Assembly: GCA_041552135.1 (NCBI GenBank) | Contig: JBFELL010000098.1 | Coordinates: 1-10,806, forward strand | Length of the DNA stretch: 10,806 nucleotides | From: SZUA-186 sp041552135 | Lineage (GTDB): Bacteria > Pseudomonadota > Gammaproteobacteria > UBA9214 | Reading direction: 5' to 3' | Part shown: in pieces, positions 4,875-10,710 of the stretch | How the letters are laid out: each line of letters opens with the position of its first letter | Position numbering within the stretch: position 1 is the stretch's first letter | The notes under the pieces: model-generated | Told to the model about the DNA's origin: nothing | The model's input: only the letters and a program-made list of their open reading frames with translations | Database searches by the model: none | Translations under genes and position numbers: made by a program

Positions 4875-6407
4875 TTACCTGTCCTGCCTGGAGCGGCCAA
4901 ACAGGGCGCGCAAACCGGCCATGAACCGTTTCAGTATGCCGCGCCGGGCTTGCGGGGTCTCTGCCGCTGCCCGGGCGTCGGGGGCCTCGTTGGCGGCATC
5001 ACCGACGGGATGGGCCGAGAAGGGCGAGGCAATCGCGCTTTCAGCTGCATGTGTCGCTTCAGCGGGTGCTGTGTCATCCGCCAGGGAGGCATCATTGGCC
5101 GGTACGGTCGGCAGAGACACATCCTGTGCCTCGGGGCCTGCGGCCGAGCTGCCGTCTGTATGGCGTTGCGTGTTGACCGGCAGCTCCATGGCCGGGATTT
5201 CCGGAACTGGGCCGGCGAACTTGACGGACCCGGGTTCCGCTGCCGCGCGGCACTGCGTCGTCGTTCGGCTGTCTGTTGAAGCATCGTCGAAGATATTGGC
5301 CGGTTCATGGGCATAGATGGGCGCGGAAAGCTCGATTTCCTCTACCTCCATGTTATCTGCCCTGAAGGGATCGTATGTTTCCGGGGCGGTGATCTCGGTT
5401 TCCGCAGCGGTCCCGGTACCGGCGGCTGCCATCACGGGCTCCGGAGTCTCGATGGTTTCCAGAACCGGGGTAGCGTCATGGTCTTCGTGGATGACCTGGT
5501 TGCCGCCCATGGCGATTGCCTTGGCCAGACGCTGATCGGCCATGAGCAGCAGTTCATCAAAGCGGGTGTCGCGCCGTATGACAGGTGAAGCCACGCCGAT
5601 GCTGAGCGTGACCGGCAGCCGTGTGTCGCCTGCCCGGAAGGTGCGCCTGCCGAGTTCAAGATTGATACGCTCCGCCAGGTTGCGAATGCCGGATTTCTCC
5701 ATGCCGGGTAGCAGGAGCGCAAAACGGGCTGTCCCGATCCTTGCCACGGTGTCCTCGGCGCGGATGGTGGACAGGAGTATTTCACTGACCGACTGGGTCA
5801 CCCTGGTGGTGAACACCTGGCCGTGTTGCTGGAAGAGTGCACCGAAACCGTCGATCTCGATACGAAAGATGCACAGGCCGCTGTTGTGGCGTATGGCGAA
5901 GGACAATTGCTGGTAGCCGTGCTCCATGAAGGAGGACTCGTTGACCAGGCCGGTCAGCTGGTCGACCATGGACATGTCCTCCAGTGCCGTATTTTCCTGA
6001 CGCAGCGTGTTGGTGGCATTGTGCGAACTGGCATGCGCCTGGGTTCGCGCGAGCAGATGCACGGAGTCAAACGGCTTGCCGATGAAGTCGGTTGCACCGG
6101 CGGCACGGGCCTGCTCCATGGTGGTATCGGTATCGTTTGCGCCGGTGATTATGATGACCGGGATATCGCGCACCTGGGGCAGGTGGGAACCCCGGATCTT
6201 CTCCAGCAGGCCGAAGCCGTCCAGGTTCGGCATGGTGAGGTCGGAGACGACCAGCGAGACGGGGTCGTCTCCGGTGAGTACTTCCCAGGCCTCCTCGCCA
6301 TCGGCAGCCTCGACGGTTTCAAAGTGATCCTTGAGGATCTTGCGTGCGGTTACCCGGATTACCCTGGAGTCGTCGACAATCAGCAAGCGCTGCTTTTTCT
6401 CGTCCAT
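4875..6407 (-). CDS. Response regulator with degenerate GGDEF domain and long disordered tail
   Basis: A 510-residue protein. A CheY-like receiver occupies about residues 5-125, with acidic pair D12-D13, phosphoacceptor D56 (VVSDLTMP), T88 and K111 all in place, so it should be phosphorylated by a partner kinase, which is not in this window. A helical connector leads to a GGDEF domain (about 149-309), recognisable by DQLTGLVN, the LPVTLSIGVAS strand and the LLLMADQRL helix. Its signature motif reads GTARF (225-229) instead of GGDEF and the first metal-site aspartate is Glu, so diguanylate cyclase activity should be lost. The RxxD inhibitory-site motif (R216-D219) is kept at the correct five-residue spacing, which suggests c-di-GMP binding. 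Residues about 310-486 are acidic, Ala/Pro/Thr-rich and probably disordered. The last 24 residues are basic and amphipathic, and could contact membrane or another protein. The start at 6407 is preferred because it precedes the receiver closely; 6458 is an alternative. Annotation by family is firm, function is inferred. Confidence 0.88.
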   Translation of the reverse strand: MDEKKQRLLIVDDSRVIRVTARKILKDHFETVEAADGEEAWEVLTGDDPVSLVVSDLTMPNLDGFGLLEKIRGSHLPQVRDIPVIIITGANDTDTTMEQARAAGATDFIGKPFDSVHLLARTQAHASSHNATNTLRQENTALEDMSMVDQLTGLVNESSFMEHGYQQLSFAIRHNSGLCIFRIEIDGFGALFQQHGQVFTTRVTQSVSEILLSTIRAEDTVARIGTARFALLLPGMEKSGIRNLAERINLELGRRTFRAGDTRLPVTLSIGVASPVIRRDTRFDELLLMADQRLAKAIAMGGNQVIHEDHDATPVLETIETPEPVMAAAGTGTAAETEITAPETYDPFRADNMEVEEIELSAPIYAHEPANIFDDASTDSRTTTQCRAAAEPGSVKFAGPVPEIPAMELPVNTQRHTDGSSAAGPEAQDVSLPTVPANDASLADDTAPAEATHAAESAIASPFSAHPVGDAANEAPDARAAAETPQARRGILKRFMAGLRALFGRSRQDR

Positions 6408-6532
6408 ACCTGTTACCGTTCCTGTTATCTGCAAGGGCACTATCAAGTATCGACACATCAGGGCCGATCTTTAAGGCCGTCAGCGGTATGCCTGAAGCGG
6501 ATTTGGGCCGGTATGGCGGGCATTTTTCCGGA

Positions 6533-6541
6533 TGATATGAT
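6533..6541 (+). promoter_or_regulatory. Candidate extended -10 promoter for yihY
   Basis: TGATATGAT gives the extended -10 pattern TG-N-TATGAT (5 of 6 in the hexamer), about 50 bp upstream of the yihY start. No good -35 box lies 16-18 bp before it, which is tolerable for extended -10 promoters. The 184-bp gap between the divergent response regulator and yihY should hold promoters for both; I see no convincing one for the minus strand. Confidence 0.3.
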
Positions 6542-6591
6542 CAGGGGCGTGAGAGCGGCCCTGGTGGGCTTCGGCAGGGGACAATAGCGCA

Positions 6592-7947
6592 ATGAGTGTC
6601 AGGTTACAGGCCTTGATCGGATGGTTTTCCGAGCGTGTCTGGGAAGCCGATCTGCGCCAGATGCATGCTCCCGGCAGGGTGCTGGTGTTTGTCGCCCGCA
6701 TCCTCCACATGCTGCTGCGGGAACTGCTGGGCGGGCAGCTCAACCTGCGTGCCATGAGCCTGGTCTATACCACGCTGCTGTCGATCGTGCCGCTGCTGGC
6801 GGTCAGTTTCTCCGTCCTCAAGGGCTTTGACGTCCACACCCGTTTCGAGCCCTTCGTCTATGACTTCTTCGACCCCCTCGGTCCCAAGGGTGCAGAGATC
6901 GCTGACAGGATTTTCGAGTTTGTCGATAATACCCGGGCCGGCGTGCTGGGCTCGCTTGGCTTTGCACTGCTCATCTATACAGTCGTTGCCCTGCTGCAGA
7001 AAGTCGAGTCGGCCTTCAATTTTGTCTGGCAGGTTGACCGCCTGCGCTCATTCTCGCGGCGCTTCAGCAATTACCTGAGTGTCATACTCGTGGGGCCTGT
7101 CCTGGTGTTCAGCGCCCTCGGCCTGACGGCAAGCATTATGAATACGACACTGGCCAAGCGCCTGATCGGGATCGAGCCACTGGGCATGATGGTGGTCTAC
7201 TCGGGCAAACTGGTGCCGTATGTGCTGGTTTGCCTGGCGTTCACCTTTGTCTACAGGTTCATTCCGAATACCCGTGTCCGGTTTCGCGCAGCACTCATCG
7301 GCGGTGTGATCGCGGGCCTGTTGTGGGAAACCACTGGCTGGGGATTCGCCACGTTTATCGCCACGTCATCCAAATATGCTGCGATCTACTCCAGCTTCGC
7401 CATCCTGATCTTGTTGCTCATCTGGCTCTACCTGAACTGGCTGATCCTGCTGGTCGGGTCTCAGGTGGCGTTCTATGTACAGTATCCCAAGTACATGACA
7501 TTGCACCGGGTGAGGTTTGTCATCAGCAATCGCCTGCGCGAGCGGCTGGCCCTGCAGCTGATGTACCTGATTGGCTATAACCACTATCACAACCTGCCGC
7601 CATGGGACGTGGACGGGCTGGTTGCCCGGCTGGACATGCCCGGCCAGCCTGTGCAACGGGTACTTGCGGCACTGGTGGAGGCGGGCTACCTGGTCGAGGT
7701 GCCGGGCGAGGAAACCCCGGTGTATCTGCCACTGCATGACATAGAGACCATGCGACTGGCGCAGCTGCTGGCGGCGGTGCGGCAGTCCGGCGAAAGCCGC
7801 TTTCTCAATGTGCGGCAGCTACCGGGTATTGCACCGGTAGACGGGCTTGTGGCCCGGCTGGACGAGATGACGGGGCGTATCCTGGAGGAACGCACCCTGA
7901 AAGACCTGGTTGCGGGAGCGCAGGGCGATACGCCGGCGCAGACCTGA
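6592..7947 (+). CDS. YihY/BrkB family inner membrane protein with C-terminal winged-helix-like extension
   Basis: A 451-residue protein. The N-terminal two thirds (to about 295) is the YihY/virulence factor BrkB domain with about six membrane segments, near 56-76, 117-136, 161-182, 207-224, 232-250 and 266-290. Family signatures include AMSLVYTTLLSIVPLLA (54-70), the GLLWE segment (242-246) and the YA-x-IYSSFA loop (262-270). The group was once called RNase BN by mistake and is now treated as a putative transporter or envelope protein of unknown substrate. The remaining 150 residues are soluble and probably cytoplasmic, with helices resembling the winged-helix C-terminus found in longer proteobacterial members. 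They contain the nonapeptide VDGLVARLD twice (340-348 and 416-424). The start has AGGGGA about ten bases upstream. The stop abuts the stop of the convergent lipoprotein gene. Confidence 0.9.
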   Translation: MSVRLQALIGWFSERVWEADLRQMHAPGRVLVFVARILHMLLRELLGGQLNLRAMSLVYTTLLSIVPLLAVSFSVLKGFDVHTRFEPFVYDFFDPLGPKGAEIADRIFEFVDNTRAGVLGSLGFALLIYTVVALLQKVESAFNFVWQVDRLRSFSRRFSNYLSVILVGPVLVFSALGLTASIMNTTLAKRLIGIEPLGMMVVYSGKLVPYVLVCLAFTFVYRFIPNTRVRFRAALIGGVIAGLLWETTGWGFATFIATSSKYAAIYSSFAILILLLIWLYLNWLILLVGSQVAFYVQYPKYMTLHRVRFVISNRLRERLALQLMYLIGYNHYHNLPPWDVDGLVARLDMPGQPVQRVLAALVEAGYLVEVPGEETPVYLPLHDIETMRLAQLLAAVRQSGESRFLNVRQLPGIAPVDGLVARLDEMTGRILEERTLKDLVAGAQGDTPAQT

Positions 7948-8460
7948 TCAGCGGGTGGCATTGTACGGGCTGATACTGCCGGCATGCGGTGTCGGTTCCA
8001 CGGCACGTCGCAGTGTGATCCATGCCGGCAGCGTGCCTTGCAGCGACACGTAGAGGTCTTCGCGGCTGGCAGTGCCGCATCCCGCCAGCCCGGGCTGATG
8101 GCTGACCCGGTAATACCAGGCCGGTCCACCGGCCGCATTCGCCAGCCGGGGGCCGGTAGTGCCCGAGGCCGGCCCGGTAACCAGCCAGGCCATGCCACAC
8201 AGCGCGTTGCCTGTTCGGGCCTTGGCCCTGCCGATCGCAATATGGGTCATGGCGCGTGCTTCCGTGGCCGTATCCGCGAGGTGATATGGCACCCGTGCGA
8301 TGAAATGGTCCAGTACCGGATCGCTTCCCTGATCCGGTGATTCTCGCATCAGGCTGCCCGCGGGTTGCGGTCCAGGGCCGGCCAGGTGTGTGCCGGAGCA
8401 ACCGGGCAGCAGGGTACATACAGCCGCGATAATGGCGTAATACCGTGTTCCCGTTGTCAC
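7948..8460 (-). CDS. Small putative lipoprotein of unknown function
   Basis: A 170-residue protein that starts with GTG. Its N-terminus is a lipoprotein signal: a short polar and basic start, a hydrophobic core (about 8-18) and the lipobox LPGC with C21 as the acylated cysteine. Residue 22 is Ser, which would favour outer-membrane sorting under enteric rules. The mature part has a Gly/Pro-rich stretch (23-48), an Ala-rich helical segment (about 60-85) with TEARAMTHIAIGRAKA, and two further cysteines (C88, C128) that might form a disulfide. I recognise no family and name no function. The lipobox and the GGGAG ribosome-binding site seven bases before the start argue it is a real gene. Antisense frames in the same region lack such signals. 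Convergent with yihY, with no intervening base. Confidence 0.72.
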   Translation of the reverse strand: MTTGTRYYAIIAAVCTLLPGCSGTHLAGPGPQPAGSLMRESPDQGSDPVLDHFIARVPYHLADTATEARAMTHIAIGRAKARTGNALCGMAWLVTGPASGTTGPRLANAAGGPAWYYRVSHQPGLAGCGTASREDLYVSLQGTLPAWITLRRAVEPTPHAGSISPYNATR

Positions 8461-8467
8461 TGCGGTG

Positions 8468-8472
8468 CTCCC
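8468..8472 (-). promoter_or_regulatory. Ribosome-binding site that fixes the GTG start of the lipoprotein
   Basis: GGGAG on the minus strand is seven bases from the GTG at 8458-8460. No ATG gives a complete lipoprotein signal, so this site decides the start. Confidence 0.6.
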
Positions 8473-8484
8473 GTCTGTCTGCCC

Positions 8485-8493
8485 TGCTATGAT
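8485..8493 (+). promoter_or_regulatory. Candidate extended -10 promoter for the small cysteine-rich gene and yjbQ
   Basis: TGCTATGAT matches the extended -10 pattern TG-N-TATGAT (5 of 6). No clear -35 box precedes it. Transcription from here would give a leader of about 150 nucleotides before the ATG at 8650, spanning the foldable segment at 8555-8594. Consensus match only. Confidence 0.28.
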
Positions 8494-8554
8494 TGGCTAT
8501 GGCGGATTGAAACATGACCTGCTGTCAGCATAGGTCAGGAGGCAACCGGAATCT

Positions 8555-8594
8555 GTGAACCAGGGCCGCAAACCGGCCGTTCGGCGGTGTTCAC
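8555..8594 (+). promoter_or_regulatory. Foldable leader segment with nested and competing hairpins
   Basis: GTGAAC (8555-8560) pairs perfectly with GTTCAC (8589-8594). Directly inside the right arm, ACCG and CC (8572-8575, 8577-8578) pair with GG and CGGT (8583-8588) around a GTTC loop with one bulged G. A rival hairpin GGCCG (8564-8568) / CGGCC (8574-8578) excludes the inner one. Such mutually exclusive pairing is typical of regulatory leaders but also arises by chance in GC-rich DNA. No known riboswitch class is recognised. Confidence 0.3.
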
Positions 8595-8649
8595 GGCAGG
8601 GAGTAACACTGCATACAGGCGGCAGGCGCAGCGCGATTGGCGTGCAGAC

Positions 8650-8853
8650 ATGTCACAAGAGGAAAATACAGTACAAGTGTGTGTCGATAGCCTGTGCGAG
8701 CAGGGCTGTGACAGGGTGAATGCCTGTATCAGCGCGCTGCAGAATGGCGATGACTTTCCGGAGGTTGCCGGTATGTCAGCAACCGACCGGCAGGTCGTGC
8801 TGGAGGAGCTGGTCGCGATAATGGCCGTATACGATGGCAGTTGCGAAAGCTGA
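8650..8853 (+). CDS. Small cysteine-rich protein of unknown function
   Basis: A 67-residue acidic protein with four cysteines near the N-terminus spaced C11-x4-C16-x3-C20-x5-C26 and a fifth at C65. The middle is charged, and a predicted helix at about 44-61 (TDRQVVLEELVAIMAVY) is amphipathic. There is no signal peptide, so a cytoplasmic protein is expected, in which the cysteines might bind a metal or act in redox chemistry rather than form structural disulfides. I recognise no named domain. The start is uncertain: ATG at 8650 lacks a clear ribosome-binding site, and the frame is open upstream to 8518, with GTG at 8587 as an option. The gene ends 12 bp before yjbQ on the same strand, so the two are probably cotranscribed. 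Confidence 0.65.
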   Translation: MSQEENTVQVCVDSLCEQGCDRVNACISALQNGDDFPEVAGMSATDRQVVLEELVAIMAVYDGSCES

Positions 8854-8865
8854 ATTCGCCAGGCG

Positions 8866-9282
8866 ATGGTAATCCAGGACAGGGTGAGCATCACGACGGC
8901 CGGACGGGGCACCGCCCAGATTACGGATACCGTCCAGACATGCGTCAGGGACTCCGGTGTGCGTACCGGCCTGTGCCACCTGTTTCTGCATCACACCAGC
9001 GCCTCACTGGTGCTGTGCGAGAATGCCGACCCTGATGTTCGTGCGGACCTGGAGCGTTACATGGCGCGGCTGGTACCCGATGGTGATGCCCTGTTCGAAC
9101 ACACGGCGGAAGGGCCGGATGACATGCCTGCCCATATCAGGAACATCATGACCGGTTCTGATCTGACCCTGCCGGTTGCCGCCGGGCAATGTGATCTGGG
9201 GATCTGGCAGGGGGTCTATCTCTGGGAGCACCGTACGGCGGGTCACCGGCGAACGATAACCGTCACCATCTACGGTGAATAA
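8866..9282 (+). CDS. yjbQ: YjbQ family protein (UPF0047)
   Basis: A 138-residue protein of the YjbQ/UPF0047 family, usually 130-140 residues long. Family motifs are clear: FLHHTSASL at 40-48, CENADPDV at 51-58, the HTAEGPDDMPAHI block with H79, D86 and H90, and LGIWQGVYLWEHR at 111-123. The conserved histidines and acidic residues cluster into a likely metal- or phosphate-binding pocket. Overexpressed members have been reported to supply weak thiamine-phosphate synthase activity, hence the database name secondary thiamine-phosphate synthase; the physiological role is not settled. No thiamine genes are nearby. The ATG has only a weak CCAGG before it, so translation may be coupled to the small cysteine-rich gene 12 bp upstream. 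Confidence 0.93.
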   Translation: MVIQDRVSITTAGRGTAQITDTVQTCVRDSGVRTGLCHLFLHHTSASLVLCENADPDVRADLERYMARLVPDGDALFEHTAEGPDDMPAHIRNIMTGSDLTLPVAAGQCDLGIWQGVYLWEHRTAGHRRTITVTIYGE

Positions 9283-9300
9283 TCCACGTCCGGGGATGAA

Positions 9301-9317
9301 CAGGCCCTGACGGGCTG
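9301..9317. terminator. Short hairpin between convergent yjbQ and yhcB
   Basis: CAG(G)CCC pairs with GGGCTG around a TGAC loop, six base pairs with one bulge, in the 53-bp gap between the two stop codons. No T-run on either side, so it is at best a weak bidirectional terminator. Confidence 0.3.
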
Positions 9318-9335
9318 CCCCCTGCTATCTGCGGG

Positions 9336-9794
9336 CTAGTGCTGTACCGGCTGCCTGATGTCGGCCTCTGCCTTGATATCGAGATCCGATATCCTCGGCA
9401 TGTCCCCGGTGAGCCCGTCGATTTCCGCGTCGTCGCCGGTCAGTGCCTGGGCATTGCCACCACCAAGCGATGACGTCTCTGCGCTGTTCTGGCGTGGCGC
9501 CTCGATCTGGCCGCCGCACAGATTCTGGGCGCCGGAGGCAAGGTGCTCGTAAACGGCGCGGTAACTCTGTGTCATTTCCTGAACCAGTTCCGAGGTGCGC
9601 ATGAAATGCGCGGTTACCTGCTCGCGGTAGTCGGTGAAACGGTCCTTGAGCTGGTCGAGTTCATCCTGCAGTTTGCGGGTCCTGCCATTGCGGGCAACAA
9701 CGAGATAGGTGACGATGCTGCCGAGTACGATACCGAGCGCGGTAAACAATACGCCGGTCAGCCACATGGATGTTGTCCCGTCGAATGAAATCAT
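9336..9794 (-). CDS. zapG: YhcB/ZapG family inner membrane protein (DUF1043)
   Basis: A 152-residue single-pass membrane protein. A hydrophobic segment at about 10-33 is followed by a charged coiled-coil region (about 37-60) and the family block VTAHFMRTSELVQEMTQSYRA (about 60-80), which continues into YEHLASGAQ. The C-terminal 60 residues are polar, acidic and probably disordered. In E. coli, YhcB (ZapG) is an inner membrane protein that interacts with division and elongation factors and affects envelope lipid homeostasis. It is about 130 residues there, so this copy has a somewhat longer tail. The start at 9794 is chosen because GGGAG lies nine bases upstream and the membrane segment then falls at the expected place; an extended upstream frame has no such character. 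It lies 167 bp after yggS, same strand, probably with its own promoter. Confidence 0.88.
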   Translation of the reverse strand: MISFDGTTSMWLTGVLFTALGIVLGSIVTYLVVARNGRTRKLQDELDQLKDRFTDYREQVTAHFMRTSELVQEMTQSYRAVYEHLASGAQNLCGGQIEAPRQNSAETSSLGGGNAQALTGDDAEIDGLTGDMPRISDLDIKAEADIRQPVQH

Positions 9795-9870
9795 TGAGCA
9801 ATCTCCCGCTGCATGTTGATTTGTTATTGCATCCCCCGTGGCATTGTACTGGATGATGCGGTGGTCGCAT

Positions 9871-9889
9871 ACCGGCATCGCCTGCCGGT
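9871..9889. repeat. Hairpin between yggS and yhcB
   Basis: A perfect 7-bp inverted repeat (ACCGGCA / TGCCGGT) with a five-base loop lies in the 167-bp gap. On the minus strand it is about 70 bp after yggS and about 80 bp before yhcB. No T-run follows. A separate run of six T (complement of 9924-9929) lies nearer yggS but has no GC-rich stem before it. It could be a processing or termination structure, or part of the yhcB control region. Confidence 0.35.
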
Positions 9890-9961
9890 GGAGGATGTGT
9901 GGAGGCCGGGATCGCAGACCAGAAAAAACAGTGACTTGGGGCAACCAGCTAAGGCAAGGTG

Positions 9962-10690
9962 TCAAGCTGGTCGCGGTGTCGGAAGGGGGCGCGGGCCGAA
10001 GATCGCACTGCCGACCCGGACAATGCTGGCACCTTCCCGGATGGCAAGTTCGAAGTCGCTGCTCATACCCATGGAAAGCTCCAGGAAGCGGGATCTGCCA
10101 AAGCGTGTTGCGCATGCCTCGGACAGCTCACGCAGTGCGGCAAATTCCCGCTGACGTTCCGTATCGGCCGCACCGCGCTGGCCGATGGTCATCAGCCCGC
10201 GCAACGCGAGCCCGGTATGTCCGGCAGCGAGCAGTTCCTCGATGAAACCGAAGACGTGCTCTGCGGGCAGCCCATGCTTGTCCGGATCGTTCGAGATATT
10301 CACCTGGACGAGAACGTTCAGTTCGGTCTGCCGTGCCCGGCAGTGCCGGTCCAGTCTGGCCGCCAGCTTCAGGCTGTCGAGGGTATGGAACCAGGCAAAG
10401 TTGCCGGGTATGTGTTTCGCCTTGTTGGTCTGCAGGTGGCCGATAAAATGCCACTCGTTCCGTGGGTCCTGCAGGAGCGGCAGCTTGCTCATGGCATCCT
10501 GTACCGTGTTCTCACCGAAGACATGCTGACCGGCCTGCATCGCGCGCCGCAAATACGTCCCGGGCATGTATTTTGACACGGCAACCAGCCGGATGGATCC
10601 GGGCCGGCGTCCGGCGTCCATGGCCGCGGCACGGATCTGTTCCCGAACACGCCCCAGGTTGGCCTGAATGTCGGGCAGGGGCGAAGTCAT
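9962..10690 (-). CDS. yggS: YggS/PROSC family pyridoxal phosphate homeostasis protein
   Basis: A 242-residue protein of the PLP-binding protein (PLPBP, formerly PROSC) family, a single alanine-racemase-type barrel. It binds pyridoxal 5'-phosphate and is thought to buffer or deliver it; no enzyme activity is established. K40 in LVAVSKYMP is the PLP Schiff-base lysine, matching K36 of E. coli YggS. Other family motifs are FGENTVQDA (58-66), EWHFIGHLQTNK, RGLMTIG, LSMGMSSDFELAI with the phosphate-binding serines, and VRVGSAIFGPR near the C-terminus. Length is normal for the family. Loss of this protein in other bacteria disturbs vitamin B6 and amino acid pools. The gene starts 20 bp after the stop of a D-2-hydroxyacid dehydrogenase gene, suggesting cotranscription; the common pilT or proC neighbours are not seen on this side. 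Confidence 0.96.
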   Translation of the reverse strand: MTSPLPDIQANLGRVREQIRAAAMDAGRRPGSIRLVAVSKYMPGTYLRRAMQAGQHVFGENTVQDAMSKLPLLQDPRNEWHFIGHLQTNKAKHIPGNFAWFHTLDSLKLAARLDRHCRARQTELNVLVQVNISNDPDKHGLPAEHVFGFIEELLAAGHTGLALRGLMTIGQRGAADTERQREFAALRELSEACATRFGRSRFLELSMGMSSDFELAIREGASIVRVGSAIFGPRPLPTPRPA

Positions 10691-10710
10691 GCTCGCAAGG
10701 CCTGTCAGGC

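Noticed and set aside
5823..6587. Plus-strand open frame of 254 codons opposite the receiver domain
   Set aside because: The minus strand encodes a clear CheY-like receiver and GGDEF fold; the antisense product has no domain pattern.
7686..8240. Minus-strand open frame of 184 codons over the yihY end
   Set aside because: Overlaps the conserved yihY frame and shows biased composition without motifs.
7805..8515. Minus-strand open frame of 236 codons spanning the lipoprotein gene in another register
   Set aside because: It overlaps the lipoprotein frame and the end of yihY, is rich in Arg, Pro and Gly, and lacks a convincing start site; the lipobox frame is better supported.
8555..8594. TPP riboswitch linked to yjbQ
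   Set aside because: The conserved thi-box sequence elements are absent; only generic hairpins are present.
8535..8912. Minus-strand open frame of 125 codons opposite the cysteine-rich gene
   Set aside because: Ser/Cys-rich random-looking translation that also runs into yjbQ antisense; the plus-strand frame fits operon spacing with yjbQ.
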